DNA of 64,000 bases, from contig NZ_QPQT01000015.1 of the NCBI RefSeq assembly GCF_003605125.1, positions 1 to 64,000 of the forward strand. Reading direction: 5' to 3'. Of the stretch, positions 34,678-43,926 are shown piece by piece. Source of the DNA: Shewanella algidipiscicola (lineage in GTDB: Bacteria; Pseudomonadota; Gammaproteobacteria; Enterobacterales; Shewanellaceae). The notes under the pieces are model-generated. The model was not told the DNA's origin and ran no database searches. It saw nothing but the letters and a program-made list of their open reading frames with translations. Position 1 is the stretch's first letter. Each line of letters begins with the position of its first letter. The position numbers were made by a program, and so were the translations under genes.

Positions 34678-34796
34678 GATAGGTTCCTAATCATAGCAGT
34701 AACATAAATAGAGCCGAATTATCTGCTGATATCGACAACTTGCCAATAGAGATGAATTAAGCTTAATCCACCTGCCATCTAGTGTTAATCACCCAT

Positions 34797-34820
34797 AAAA
34801 AAAGCACCCTAAGGTGCTTT
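34797..34820 (-). terminator. Terminator of the fab cluster after fabF
   Basis: On the minus strand AAAGCACC-TTAG-GGTGCTTT is followed by seven T (A-run at 34797-34803). Confidence 0.85.
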
Positions 34821-34836
34821 AATAAAACAAGATGGT

Positions 34837-36078
34837 TTATTCACCACGTTTAAACAATAACGAGCCGTTGGTGCCACCAAATCCAAATGAGTTACAAAGT
34901 GCATACTCAAACTGATGTTGGCGGGCTTTATGGGCAACGAAGTCCAAATCGCATCCCTCATCAGGATTATCCAAGTTAAGGGTTGGTGGCACTATCTGAT
35001 CTCGTAGGGCCAACAAGGTAATAATCGCCTCAACCGCACCAGCAGCCCCTAAAAGATGGCCTGTCATCGACTTAGTTGAACTCACTAATAGCTCATAAGC
35101 ATGCTGCTCAAATACTGATTTAACCGCTGCGACTTCGGCTTTATCACCAGCTGGGGTCGACGTACCATGAGCATTAATATAACCCACTTGCGCCTTATCA
35201 ATACCGGCATCGTTGATCGCGTTAACCATAGCTGCAGCAGCGCCTGCGCCATCGGCTGGCGGCGAAGTCATATGAAAGGCGTCGCCGCTCATACCGAAAC
35301 CGACCAGTTCACCGTAGATAGTGGCACCGCGCGCTTTAGCTCGCTCATATTCCTCTAACACCATCACACCAGCACCATCACCGATGACAAAACCATCACG
35401 ATCTTTGTCCCATGGACGACTAGCCGCTGTTGGATCATCATTTCGAGTCGAAAGTGCTTTAGCTGAAGCAAAACCGCCGACCGCTAACGGACAAGTTACA
35501 TCTTCTGCCCCGCCAGCAACCATCACATCAGCATCGCCATAGGCAATGGTGCGGGCTGCAAAACCAATATTGTGTACACCTGTAGTGCAAGCGGTGGTTA
35601 CCGCAAAATTAGGGCCTGTCATGCCATATTTTATCGACAGGTGACCGGCTATCATATTGATAATGGTGCTAGGAACGAAAAAGGGTGAAATCTTGCGGGG
35701 GCCACCTTTTAATAGCGCTGAGTGACCCGCCTCGATCAGTGGCATGCCGCCCATGCCTGCACCTATCGCGGTACCCACTCGGGTTGGATCTTCTTGCTCC
35801 ATATTTAATCCAGCATCTTCTATGGCTTGGATACCTGCAGCCATACCATACTGAATAAACAGATCCATCTTACGCGCTTCTTTTTTGGGCAGATATTGCT
35901 CAACATCAAAATCTTTTACCGACCCACTAAAGCGGGTGGAAAATTCAGATGCATCAAATTTTGTGATTGGCGCGATACCGCTCTGTCCTGCAATTAATGC
36001 TTTCCAGGACGTCTCTACGGTATTGCCTACAGGAGTGACGAGACCAAGACCTGTTACGACTACACGACGTTTAGACAC
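34837..36078 (-). CDS. fabF: 3-oxoacyl-ACP synthase II FabF
   Basis: FabF (KAS II) condenses acyl-ACP with malonyl-ACP in fatty-acid elongation. The 413 residues contain the nucleophile in [13 protein letters not shown] (equivalent of C163), and the two histidines in [11 protein letters not shown] and [15 protein letters not shown] at 36078 is the start, with AAGGTG a few bases upstream. It is the last gene of the cluster, separated from acpP by a terminator-like hairpin, so it may be expressed at a lower level than acpP or from its own promoter. In E. coli, pabC and mltG come next; here they do not. Confidence 0.97.
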   Translation of the reverse strand: MSKRRVVVTGLGLVTPVGNTVETSWKALIAGQSGIAPITKFDASEFSTRFSGSVKDFDVEQYLPKKEARKMDLFIQYGMAAGIQAIEDAGLNMEQEDPTRVGTAIGAGMGGMPLIEAGHSALLKGGPRKISPFFVPSTIINMIAGHLSIKYGMTGPNFAVTTACTTGVHNIGFAARTIAYGDADVMVAGGAEDVTCPLAVGGFASAKALSTRNDDPTAASRPWDKDRDGFVIGDGAGVMVLEEYERAKARGATIYGELVGFGMSGDAFHMTSPPADGAGAAAAMVNAINDAGIDKAQVGYINAHGTSTPAGDKAEVAAVKSVFEQHAYELLVSSTKSMTGHLLGAAGAVEAIITLLALRDQIVPPTLNLDNPDEGCDLDFVAHKARQHQFEYALCNSFGFGGTNGSLLFKRGE

Positions 36079-36220
36079 GTTTTCACCTTTTGACTAAAGT
36101 AATGACGATATGCCTCAAGAGGCAATGAAATGATTGGGCTTACTAATCTTATAGCACATTAAGGGGCGAGAGTTGCCTCTGCACACGGACGGTGCTGAGC
36201 ATGTTCATAAGCCGAAAACA

Positions 36221-36250
36221 AAAACAGGCGGCATAAATGCCGCCTGTTTT
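36221..36250 (-). terminator. Terminator-like hairpin between acpP and fabF
   Basis: A perfect 14-base stem (AAAACAGGCGGCAT and its complement) around two bases. On the minus strand it starts 14 bases after the acpP stop and ends in T-rich sequence, so it should end most acpP transcripts while allowing some read-through to fabF. Confidence 0.85.
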
Positions 36251-36263
36251 CTAGAATTCAGTA

Positions 36264-36497
36264 TTACTGATTCTTAGAAACGTAATCGATCGCTGCTTGA
36301 ACAGTGGTGATCTTTTCAGCTTCTTCATCAGGGATCTCAGTGTCAAACTCTTCTTCTAGAGCCATTACCAACTCAACGGTGTCCAGAGAATCTGCACCTA
36401 GGTCGTCAACGAAAGATGCTGCTGGTTTAACGTCTTCTTCTTTAACGCCCAGTTGCTCGATAATGATTTTCTTTACACGTTCTTCGATGTTGCTCAT
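36264..36497 (-). CDS. acpP: Acyl carrier protein AcpP
   Basis: A 77-residue acidic carrier protein for fatty-acid synthesis. The phosphopantetheine attachment serine is S37 in the [21 protein letters not shown] motif region (DSL), followed by acidic helix II that is recognised by the Fab enzymes. AGGAAAG lies before the ATG. A separate promoter in the fabG-acpP gap and a strong terminator just after acpP fit the high level at which this small protein is normally made. Confidence 0.98.
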   Translation of the reverse strand: MSNIEERVKKIIIEQLGVKEEDVKPAASFVDDLGADSLDTVELVMALEEEFDTEIPDEEAEKITTVQAAIDYVSKNQ

Positions 36498-36543
36498 TAG
36501 TTTCTTTCCTATTCAAATTACGCACTTGCGTAAGATTGCGAGT

Positions 36544-36571
36544 AGTTTATTCAATTTGGCACACAATGCAA
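36544..36571 (-). promoter_or_regulatory. Candidate acpP promoter
   Basis: On the minus strand TTGCAT (36571-36566) is followed 16 bases later by TAAACT (36549-36544), about 45 bases before the acpP ATG. A GTGGT-CTA-ACCAC imperfect palindrome (36583-36595) lies just upstream and could be an operator. Confidence 0.4.
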
Positions 36572-36656
36572 GCTTAACTTTTGTGGTCTAACCACGAAAC
36601 CTACGCAAATTTACGCCCAAATTCAATCAAAATCAGCCAGTTATTTTAACTGACGA

Positions 36657-37403
36657 TTACACCATGTACATGCCGCCGTTCACATGCAGAGTTTCCCCTG
36701 TAATGTAAGCAGCTGAATCCGAGGCTAAAAATAGTACGGCATTCGCAATTTCTTGCGGTTGACCTAATCTTTCCATCGGAACTTGCGACATGATACCTTT
36801 TTGCTGCTCTTCAGTCAGCTCATCTGTCATATCAGTCTGAATAAATCCAGGTGCTATAGCATTCACTGTTATTTGACGAGATGCAACCTCTCTGGCCAGA
36901 GATTTTGTAAATCCGATCAATCCTGCTTTAGCCGCGCAGTAGTTAGTTTGACCTGCATTGCCCATTGTACCGACAACTGAGCCAATGTTAATAATACGAC
37001 CCTGACGTTTTTTCATCATAGAACGCATCACTTGCTTAGAGGTGCGATAAACAGATGTCAGATTGGTATCGATAATATCGAGCCACTCATCTTCTTTCAT
37101 GCGCATTAACAAGTTATCACGTGTGATACCTGCGTTATTGACAAGAATATCAACATCGCCAGCTTTTTCTTTGATCGAGGTAAACAATTGGGCCACTGAC
37201 TCACTGTCGGTCACATTTAATACTAAGCCAAACCCCTTGTCCCCAAGATAATCTTGGATAGCTGCCGCACCGCGCTCACTGGTAGCGGTACCAATAACGG
37301 TGGCACCAGCCTGCACTAACGTTTCAGCCACTGCGCGGCCAATACCTCGGCTAGCTCCTGTGACCAAGGCAACCTTGCCTGTTAAATCAATAGTAAAACT
37401 CAT
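36657..37403 (-). CDS. fabG: 3-oxoacyl-ACP reductase FabG
   Basis: FabG reduces 3-oxoacyl-ACP with NADPH. The 248 residues form a classical short-chain dehydrogenase: TGASRGIG cofactor motif near residue 16, NNAG, catalytic serine in NIGSVVGTMG and the Y-x3-K pair in NYCAAKAGLIGF. The C-terminal end LHVNGGMYMV is typical. AAGGAG precedes the ATG. It follows fabD by 11 bases in the operon. Confidence 0.97.
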   Translation of the reverse strand: MSFTIDLTGKVALVTGASRGIGRAVAETLVQAGATVIGTATSERGAAAIQDYLGDKGFGLVLNVTDSESVAQLFTSIKEKAGDVDILVNNAGITRDNLLMRMKEDEWLDIIDTNLTSVYRTSKQVMRSMMKKRQGRIINIGSVVGTMGNAGQTNYCAAKAGLIGFTKSLAREVASRQITVNAIAPGFIQTDMTDELTEEQQKGIMSQVPMERLGQPQEIANAVLFLASDSAAYITGETLHVNGGMYMV

Positions 37404-37414
37404 TAATAACTCCT

Positions 37415-38341
37415 TTATTCACTCAGTGCTGCAACTGTGACAGGGTCGTTTGCCACTTGAGCACTTAGTGATCGATTAATTCTTTTCGCAAGACCGGTTA
37501 ATACTTTACCTGGCCCCACTTCAACCAACTGTGTTACGCCATCTGCTGCCATAGCATCTACCGTTTCAGACCATCTTACTGGGCAATAAAGCTGACGCAC
37601 TAAGGCATCTTTTATGGCGTCAGCCGCTTGTGGCGCAGCGACATCAACATTATTGATAACATCAATGACAGGTATGTTAAATTCAATGGCAGCTAAGGCT
37701 TCAGCTAATTTGTCAGCTGCGGGCTTCATTAACTCACAATGGGAAGGCACGCTCACAGGCAGTGCCACTGCCATTTTAGCACCAGCCGCTTTACATGCTG
37801 CTGCGGCACGTTCTACCGCGGACTTTTCACCCGCAATAACCACTTGGCCAGGACTATTATAGTTAACGGGGCTAACAACGGCGCCTTGTGCGGCTTCATC
37901 ACAAGCCGTTTGGATCGCCTCATTATCTAAACCTATAATGGCATACATAGCACCGGTCCCAGCTGGAACGGCTTGTTGCATCAACTGTCCACGAAGTTCA
38001 ACCAGTTTTACCGCATCGGTAAAACTCATCACACCAGCGCAGACTAAAGCTGAATATTCACCTAGGCTGTGACCAGCAAGTATGGCAGGCTTAGGTGCAT
38101 TGGTTGATGCAATCACACGCCAAATAGCAACACTTGCTGTTAGCAATGCTGGCTGGGTTTTATCGGTTTGATTAAGGGTTTCATCGGGTCCCTCTTGAAC
38201 AAGTTGCCATAAGTCATAGCCTAATACCTGGCTCGCTTCAGCAAAAGTTTGTCCGATAACATCATGCTCAGCGGCTAAATCGGCCAGCATTCCTACGGCC
38301 TGAGAACCTTGCCCAGGAAAAACATAAGCAATCTTTTCCAT
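37415..38341 (-). CDS. fabD: Malonyl-CoA:ACP transacylase FabD
   Basis: FabD loads malonyl groups from malonyl-CoA onto ACP. The 308 residues show the N-terminal FPGQGSQ motif, the nucleophile elbow GHSLGEYSAL with its serine near residue 92, the conserved RGQLMQ arginine and the histidine in VPSHCELM. It is 42 bases after fabH and 11 bases before fabG. The length and motifs are standard. Confidence 0.97.
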   Translation of the reverse strand: MEKIAYVFPGQGSQAVGMLADLAAEHDVIGQTFAEASQVLGYDLWQLVQEGPDETLNQTDKTQPALLTASVAIWRVIASTNAPKPAILAGHSLGEYSALVCAGVMSFTDAVKLVELRGQLMQQAVPAGTGAMYAIIGLDNEAIQTACDEAAQGAVVSPVNYNSPGQVVIAGEKSAVERAAAACKAAGAKMAVALPVSVPSHCELMKPAADKLAEALAAIEFNIPVIDVINNVDVAAPQAADAIKDALVRQLYCPVRWSETVDAMAADGVTQLVEVGPGKVLTGLAKRINRSLSAQVANDPVTVAALSE

Positions 38342-38383
38342 TTTATATACCTTTACTCAATCTATATCTTGTCAACAACAATA

Positions 38384-39343
38384 CTAAAAGCGCACTAGCG
38401 CACTGCCCCAAGCAAATCCGGCACCAAAGGCTTCTAGCAACAATAGCTGACCACGTTGAATGCGACCATCACGCACCGCTTCATCCAGTGCAATCGGCAC
38501 GGAAGCGGCTGAGGTGTTGCCATGTTTTGCTAAAGTTAACACCACTTTATCTAAACTCATATCGAGCTTTTTAGCGGTCGCTTTTATAATGCGGAAATTA
38601 GCTTGATGAGGAACTAACCAGTCGATATCAGCTTTATCAATTTGATTAATACGTAATGTTTCGGTGACTACGTGCGACAACTGCGTGACGGCAACTTTAA
38701 AGACATCATTGCCTTTCATCGTCATGTAACCTAACGCTTCAGAACTTTCACCCGCTCGTGGTGGGAATGAACATTTGAGCAGGTCACCCTGACGACCATC
38801 GGCATAGATGTGAGTCGATAAGATACCCGGTGTATCAGAGGCACCTATCACAGCCGCGCCAGCACCATCACCAAATAAAATAATCGTTGAGCGATCTTCA
38901 GGTTGGCACAGACGTGATAATACATCAGCACCAATGACTAACACTTTTTTAGCCGCACCAGTTTTAACAAACTGATCTGCAACCGATAAAGCGTAGACAA
39001 AACCTGAACAAGCAGCAGCGACATCAAATGCGGGAATGGTGTGAACACCGAGTAAAGCCTGTATCTCACATGCAGCGGCAGGAAAAGCATTACTGGCACT
39101 GGTGGTGCCGCACACTATCATGTCTAACTCACTTGCTGCTATACCTGCCATTTCAAGCGCTTTAACTGCCGCTTGATAACCCATGGTCGATACAGATTCA
39201 TCTTTGGCCGCTATTCTGCGCTCTGAGATACCGGTACGTTCAACAATCCACTGGTCACTGGTTTCCACCATTTTTTCCAGATCGTGATTACTACGGACTT
39301 GCGCTGGCAAATAACTACCAGTTCCGAGAATTTTTGTATGCAT
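38384..39343 (-). CDS. fabH: 3-oxoacyl-ACP synthase III FabH
   Basis: FabH (KAS III) starts fatty-acid synthesis by condensing acetyl-CoA or another short primer with malonyl-ACP. The 319 residues contain the catalytic triad in context: cysteine in [11 protein letters not shown], histidine in VPHQANFRI and asparagine in [11 protein letters not shown]. The ATG is nine bases past the plsX stop and lacks a visible ribosome site, so translation may be coupled to plsX. The primer preference cannot be told from this reading. Confidence 0.96.
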   Translation of the reverse strand: MHTKILGTGSYLPAQVRSNHDLEKMVETSDQWIVERTGISERRIAAKDESVSTMGYQAAVKALEMAGIAASELDMIVCGTTSASNAFPAAACEIQALLGVHTIPAFDVAAACSGFVYALSVADQFVKTGAAKKVLVIGADVLSRLCQPEDRSTIILFGDGAGAAVIGASDTPGILSTHIYADGRQGDLLKCSFPPRAGESSEALGYMTMKGNDVFKVAVTQLSHVVTETLRINQIDKADIDWLVPHQANFRIIKATAKKLDMSLDKVVLTLAKHGNTSAASVPIALDEAVRDGRIQRGQLLLLEAFGAGFAWGSALVRF

Positions 39344-39352
39344 AAGGAGATA

Positions 39353-40381
39353 TCAGTTATTTATGTCTAAAAGGATCGACTCAAGACGTTCTTCAATCAT
39401 CTTGGGGAGTCGACGTTGCGCTTCGGTTACAGCCAAACTAATTGCTTGCAAATAGGCAGACTCATCCGCGCTTCCATGACTTTTTACTACAATTCCGCGC
39501 AATCCTATCAGACTTGCCCCGTTATAGTGGTCGGGGTTCATCTGATTTAAAACACTATTGATGCGCGGAGCGATTAACTTGGCCATTAACCGAACAAAAA
39601 AGCCTTGAGTTAATCCTTTCTTTAACTGATGCACGAGGAGCCTTGCAATGCCCTCGGAGGTTTTAAGCGTGATATTACCGACAAACCCATCACAGACGAT
39701 GACATCAACATTACCTAAATAGATATCATCACCTTCAATAAAGCCGGTGTAATTAATTTGTGGACTCTGTTGCAATAACTGCCCAGCTTGCTGAACTTGA
39801 TCGTTACCCTTTATCTCTTCAATACCGACATTGAGCAAAGCCACTTTAGGTGAAGGGTTCTTATCGACCGCTTCACATAATACCGACCCCATCACCGCGA
39901 ATTGAAATAAGGTTTCCGAGCAACATGACACATTTGCCCCTAAGTCGAGTAAGTAAACCGGTTTTTGATTTACCGCAGGCAGACAACTGACTAGAGCAGG
40001 CCTGTCTATGCCGGGTAAGGTTTTCAGTAATACTTTAGAAATTGCCATTAACGCACCGGTATTCCCGGCGCTGATACAGGCTTGTGCCTTGTTATCACGA
40101 ACTAATTCAATGGCGAGGCGCATTGAACTTTGCTTACAATTACGCAAAGCATGCACTGGGCGATCACACATTTTCACCACTTCAGTGGTATGAATAATTT
40201 CAATTCGTGACAGTAACGACGATTCACATTGGCGTAATAGAGGCTCTATTTGCGATCTATCGCCAACCATAATGACATTTAGGAAGGGGTATAAACGAAG
40301 TGCCTGCAGGGTTGCAGGCACTGTGATGCAGGGGCCAAAATCGCCCCCCATCGCATCTAACGCAAGCGTCAGATCAGTCAT
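39353..40381 (-). CDS. plsX: Phosphate acyltransferase PlsX
   Basis: PlsX makes acyl-phosphate from acyl-ACP and phosphate, for PlsY-type glycerolipid synthesis. The 342 residues start with the family motif [12 protein letters not shown] and contain [25 protein letters not shown] and [15 protein letters not shown]. It is 15 bases after rpmF, in the order yceD-rpmF-plsX-fabH that is conserved across gammaproteobacteria. Confidence 0.96.
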   Translation of the reverse strand: MTDLTLALDAMGGDFGPCITVPATLQALRLYPFLNVIMVGDRSQIEPLLRQCESSLLSRIEIIHTTEVVKMCDRPVHALRNCKQSSMRLAIELVRDNKAQACISAGNTGALMAISKVLLKTLPGIDRPALVSCLPAVNQKPVYLLDLGANVSCCSETLFQFAVMGSVLCEAVDKNPSPKVALLNVGIEEIKGNDQVQQAGQLLQQSPQINYTGFIEGDDIYLGNVDVIVCDGFVGNITLKTSEGIARLLVHQLKKGLTQGFFVRLMAKLIAPRINSVLNQMNPDHYNGASLIGLRGIVVKSHGSADESAYLQAISLAVTEAQRRLPKMIEERLESILLDINN

Positions 40382-40396
40382 ATAATTATCAACAAA

Positions 40397-40567
40397 TTAC
40401 TTGTTGATAACCTTTTGACCGCGGTAGAAACCGTCTGCTGTCACATTGTGACGACGGTGTAGTTCACCACTCGTAGCGTCCACTGACAATTGAGCAGTGC
40501 TCAATGAATCGTGTGAACGGCGCATACCGCGCTTTGAACGAGATTTTTTATTCTGTTGTACAGCCAT
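40397..40567 (-). CDS. rpmF: 50S ribosomal protein L32
   Basis: A 56-residue basic protein of the large ribosomal subunit, too short for the usual reading-frame lists. It begins [20 protein letters not shown] and ends RGQKVINK, nearly identical in pattern to E. coli L32, including the cysteine-free form. AGGAGACAGG lies before the ATG. It sits between yceD and plsX, its usual place. Confidence 0.97.
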   Translation of the reverse strand: MAVQQNKKSRSKRGMRRSHDSLSTAQLSVDATSGELHRRHNVTADGFYRGQKVINK

Positions 40568-40584
40568 TTGACCTGTCTCCTAGA

Positions 40585-41109
40585 TTACTTGCTCTTCAGT
40601 TTTTCTAACACTGCAAACGGATTTGGACGCTCCAGTTGAGCGGGTTCAATCTCGCCTACTACTATATCTTGATCGCCCAAGCTGCAACTTCCGTCAACAT
40701 GCATAGGGATCAGAGGCATAGCTACGATCAATTCATCTTCAATCAATTGATGCAGACGAACTTCACCTATCTCATTGCACTCAATAGGGTCATACGCATC
40801 CGGGAGCTCATCGATTTCTGCCTCAGACCCACAAGGGCTAAAACAAAAGTCGACCGTAACCTCTGTGGTAAATAGTGTCATGCAACGTTGACAATTCAGA
40901 GTGAGCTCCGTCACAGCCTTCCCTTTCAGGTAGACTATCCCCTGTATATCTACGCCACATTCAAGCGACACTGCCACATCGGAACAGTCGCCGGCACATA
41001 ATTCATTTAACCGTTTTAACTGCACACCAGGAATCATGCCTTCATAAGAAAGCTTGCTTGCCGCCGCGCGGTTTGGATCAATTGAAACCGGTATCTTTAC
41101 TGTTTGCAT
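40585..41109 (-). CDS. yceD: 23S rRNA accumulation protein YceD (DUF177)
   Basis: A 174-residue DUF177 protein. It contains a CQRC pair at the centre (LNCQRCMTLF) and further cysteines near the N-terminus (CAGDCSD, LECGVD), and a conserved C-terminal LERPNPFAVLEKLK. YceD of E. coli is needed for normal 23S rRNA levels under some conditions and is always coupled to rpmF. Here the gap to rpmF is 17 bases. It is the first gene of the fatty-acid cluster on the minus strand, divergent from maf. Confidence 0.92.
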   Translation of the reverse strand: MQTVKIPVSIDPNRAAASKLSYEGMIPGVQLKRLNELCAGDCSDVAVSLECGVDIQGIVYLKGKAVTELTLNCQRCMTLFTTEVTVDFCFSPCGSEAEIDELPDAYDPIECNEIGEVRLHQLIEDELIVAMPLIPMHVDGSCSLGDQDIVVGEIEPAQLERPNPFAVLEKLKSK

Positions 41110-41433
41110 AAGGCGCGCATATTATAGTTTGAATTACTCTTAGTCAAAGGAAAATTCACTACCTTTACCATTCAAGGTAGTTATTCTTAAAAACTCATGA
41201 ATAAATCAAAAATTATTGGAGGCAAAATTCTACCCAAGCGCTCAGTGATACTCAAGCCCCGCGCGCTTAAAATAGAAGCATTCATTCACTAATTTTAGTC
41301 GAATACTAACAGATTTTAGTTGGTGGTCGCATAGTATGACACAATGAGACATTAACTGATGTGCCAACCAGCCATTGTTAGTAAGATTGTATGCCATTAT
41401 CTTATCTTGAAATAGTTTAACTAAGGCCCATTA
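41110..41433. other. Divergent intergenic region, maf/yceD
   Basis: This AT-rich 324-base gap should hold the promoters of maf (plus) and the yceD-fab operon (minus). I see no convincing gene, repeat or named operator in it. Confidence 0.6.
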
Positions 41434-42048
41434 ATGACACCGCTCATTGTTTTAGCATCAACCTCTAGCTACCGTAAATCACTGCTGGAAAAATTATGTA
41501 TTACTTTTGATACTTGCGCGCCCGAAGTGGACGAAACCCCAAACATCAATGAAACGGCTCCTGATTTGGTGACGCGCCTAGCAATCGCCAAGGCAAAGGC
41601 TGGGGCCAAAGGTCAGTCTTCGGGACTCATTATTGGCTCAGATCAGGTTGCAGTGGTTAATGGACAAATCGTGGGTAAACCATTAACCCAAGAAAACGCA
41701 GTAACACAACTGATGAACGTCTCAGGCAAAAGCGTTACCTTTTATACTGCTATTGCGCTCTATAATGTGGTTACTGACAGTGTCGAAGTACGATGCGAGC
41801 CCTTTATTGTCCACTTTAGAGTGCTGACAGAAGCGCAGATACGCTATTACATAGCAAAAGAACAGCCACTTAATTGCGCCGGCAGCTTTAAATGCGAGGG
41901 TTTTGGTATCGCCCTATTTACTCGCCTTGAAGGACGCGATCCCAATACTTTAGTGGGGCTACCGCTTATCGCACTCACCGAGATGCTGCTCAATCAAGGG
42001 GTCGATATCCTCACCCCGCCTGCTGACGCTAGGTTGATCTCCGGTTAA
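41434..42048 (+). CDS. Maf-family nucleotide pyrophosphatase, YceF type
   Basis: A 204-residue Maf protein that hydrolyses modified nucleoside triphosphates. It starts with the phosphate-binding motif LASTSSYRKSLLEKL, followed by the ETP motif (EVDETP), IIGSDQVAVVNGQIVGKP and CAGSFKCEGFGI. YceF of E. coli is a 7-methyl-GTP pyrophosphatase and lies beside yceD exactly as here, so that subtype is favoured over the dTTP/UTP-type YhdE. It stands alone on the plus strand between two minus-strand blocks. Confidence 0.92.
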   Translation: MTPLIVLASTSSYRKSLLEKLCITFDTCAPEVDETPNINETAPDLVTRLAIAKAKAGAKGQSSGLIIGSDQVAVVNGQIVGKPLTQENAVTQLMNVSGKSVTFYTAIALYNVVTDSVEVRCEPFIVHFRVLTEAQIRYYIAKEQPLNCAGSFKCEGFGIALFTRLEGRDPNTLVGLPLIALTEMLLNQGVDILTPPADARLISG

Positions 42049-42071
42049 ACAAGCCAAATAAGTGATTAAGT

Positions 42072-42218
42072 ATGGTTGTACAAGCTAAGCTCAATATCGC
42101 ATTAAACACATTGTTAAATACTCAAAGTATCCTTGATATCGCAGAGGCAATGAATGGCTTTAGCCCCCCAGTAAACGGCCAGCAATACAAATTAAGAAAT
42201 CGTAAAATTCCTGAGTAA
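42072..42218 (+). CDS. Possible 48-residue protein downstream of maf
   Basis: A short frame from ATG at 42072 to TAA at 42216-42218, 23 bases after maf. It has an amphipathic helix-like start (AKLNIALNTLLNTQSILDIAEAMNGF) and a basic end (QQYKLRNRKIPE), a composition that looks protein-like. It has no recognisable family and only a weak ribosome site. It may be a real small gene, or the remnant of a longer one. Confidence 0.3.
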   Translation: MVVQAKLNIALNTLLNTQSILDIAEAMNGFSPPVNGQQYKLRNRKIPE

Positions 42219-42313
42219 AAACGACTCATCAACGCCAATTTACGCCTTTAGCTTAATATCATCACGACTGTGGCTATGTATCAGGCGTCAGTGCAACAAT
42301 TTAGCAGGAGTAA

Positions 42314-42970
42314 CTAACGCTGAGCAGTGATCGCAACATATAGATCAGGGGTTGATGAGACAATAGCAACAGGTAAGGCCGCACTTAATCGCTCTGCACT
42401 ATGGGCACCATAGCTCACACCAATGGCATCCATTCCTGCATTACGGGCCATATTGAGATCATGAATTGAATCACCAATCATCACCGCCTTTTCTGGTGCC
42501 ACCGTCAATTGTTGTAATAATTGCTGCAACATTTGTGGGTGCGGTTTACTGTGGGCTTCATCGGCGCAGCGACTCGCAACAAAGTGCTGGGTAAATCCGG
42601 TCTCATGCAACACTCGGTTTAATCCAGCTCGGGCTTTGCCAGTTGCTACAGCCAACTGGTGACCCGATGCCTTTAAGGATAACAGTAACTCTTCTGCCCC
42701 ATCGAAGACAGGGCTTGGTGTTTGGTTGAGCTGCAAATATTGTTCACGATAAACATTAATCATGTTCTGACGAGTCTGATGAGAGGCGCTCGGATACAAC
42801 ACATTTAATGCTTCATCCATGGACAAACCGATAATATCGCGCACGGCCGTCTCAGTAGGCACCAATAAGTTCAACTCTTTTGCCGTTTGTTGCATACATG
42901 CCACAATTTTACCGACCGAGTCCATTAGCGTACCGTCCCAGTCGAATATGACTAATTCGTATCGTTTCAT
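42314..42970 (-). CDS. HAD-superfamily hydrolase (phosphoglycolate-phosphatase-like)
   Basis: A 218-residue HAD subfamily IA phosphatase. Motif I is FDWDGTLMDS (nucleophile D9), the alpha-helical cap follows, motif II is AVATGK, and motif III/IV is KPHPQMLQQL with MIGDSIHDLNMARNAG. It begins inside the 3' end of rluC (ATGA overlap), so the two are co-transcribed, as in many gammaproteobacteria. The substrate is not known; phosphoglycolate or nucleotide phosphatase are usual guesses. Confidence 0.88.
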   Translation of the reverse strand: MKRYELVIFDWDGTLMDSVGKIVACMQQTAKELNLLVPTETAVRDIIGLSMDEALNVLYPSASHQTRQNMINVYREQYLQLNQTPSPVFDGAEELLLSLKASGHQLAVATGKARAGLNRVLHETGFTQHFVASRCADEAHSKPHPQMLQQLLQQLTVAPEKAVMIGDSIHDLNMARNAGMDAIGVSYGAHSAERLSAALPVAIVSSTPDLYVAITAQR

Positions 42971-43926
42971 ACTTTTTCCAATTTCGATAATAGCTGTTCT
43001 AACGCCTTATCTAATGGCGCCTTGACCTGCATAACCTCTTCCGTACTCGGATGAATAAATTTCAGCTGCGCTGCATGCAAAAATAAACGATTAAGCCCTA
43101 ATGCTCGCATCGAATCATCAAAATTCTGCTCACTGTACTTGTCGTCACACGCTATGGGATGGCCTGCATATTGGCAATGCACTCGAATTTGATGAGTTCG
43201 ACCAGTAACTGGGCTTGCCTGCACTAGCGTCGCCCCTTTATAACGCTGCTTTATTTTAAAGCGCGTCTCAGAGGCTTTTCCCTCTTGATTAACCCGTACA
43301 ATCCGCTCACCCGATTTTAGAGTCAGTTTTAATAGTGGCGCATTCACGACTTTATCATGGCTCTGCCACTCCCCCCGCACTAGTGCGTAGTAATCTTTCT
43401 GCATTTTTTTATAACGTAATTGATCATGCAGATGTTTAAGCGCACTGCGCTTCTTGGCGATCAGTAGAACGCCCGAGGTGTCTTTATCTAATCGGTGCAC
43501 TAATTCAAGAAATTTTTGTTGTGGCCTGAGTGAGCGCATCGCTTCAATAACACCAAAATCGACGCCACTCCCCCCATGAACCGCAATGCCCGCGGGCTTA
43601 TTAAGCACAATAAGCCAGTTGTCTTCGAATACGATACGCGCTTCAAGTTGCGAAACCTTGGTTAACTTAGCGCTCGGCGCGGGCTTGTCATCACTGGCCG
43701 ATACCCGAACAGGCGGGATACGAACAATATCGCCATCTTGTAATTTATACTCAGGTTTAATCCGTTTCTTGTTTACCCGCACTTCACCTTTACGCACGAT
43801 ACGATAGATCATGCTCTTAGGAACGCCCTTGAGTTTAGTCACAAGAAAATTGTCGATTCGTTGACCTAAATGATCTTCATCTATAGTAACCAATTCGACT
43901 TTATTTAGAGGTTGTTGATTATTCAT
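42967..43926 (-). CDS. rluC: 23S rRNA pseudouridine synthase RluC
   Basis: RluC makes pseudouridines at 955, 2504 and 2580 of 23S rRNA (E. coli numbering). The 319 residues hold an N-terminal S4 RNA-binding domain (about 20-75, QRIDNFLVTKLKGVPKSMIYRIVRKGEVRVN region), and the catalytic domain with D147 in VHRLDKDTSGVLL. The ATKGRTHQIRVH-type motif appears as SPVTGRTHQIRVH. It is divergent from rne with a 598-base gap, the same pairing as in E. coli. Confidence 0.95.
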   Translation of the reverse strand: MNNQQPLNKVELVTIDEDHLGQRIDNFLVTKLKGVPKSMIYRIVRKGEVRVNKKRIKPEYKLQDGDIVRIPPVRVSASDDKPAPSAKLTKVSQLEARIVFEDNWLIVLNKPAGIAVHGGSGVDFGVIEAMRSLRPQQKFLELVHRLDKDTSGVLLIAKKRSALKHLHDQLRYKKMQKDYYALVRGEWQSHDKVVNAPLLKLTLKSGERIVRVNQEGKASETRFKIKQRYKGATLVQASPVTGRTHQIRVHCQYAGHPIACDDKYSEQNFDDSMRALGLNRLFLHAAQLKFIHPSTEEVMQVKAPLDKALEQLLSKLEKV

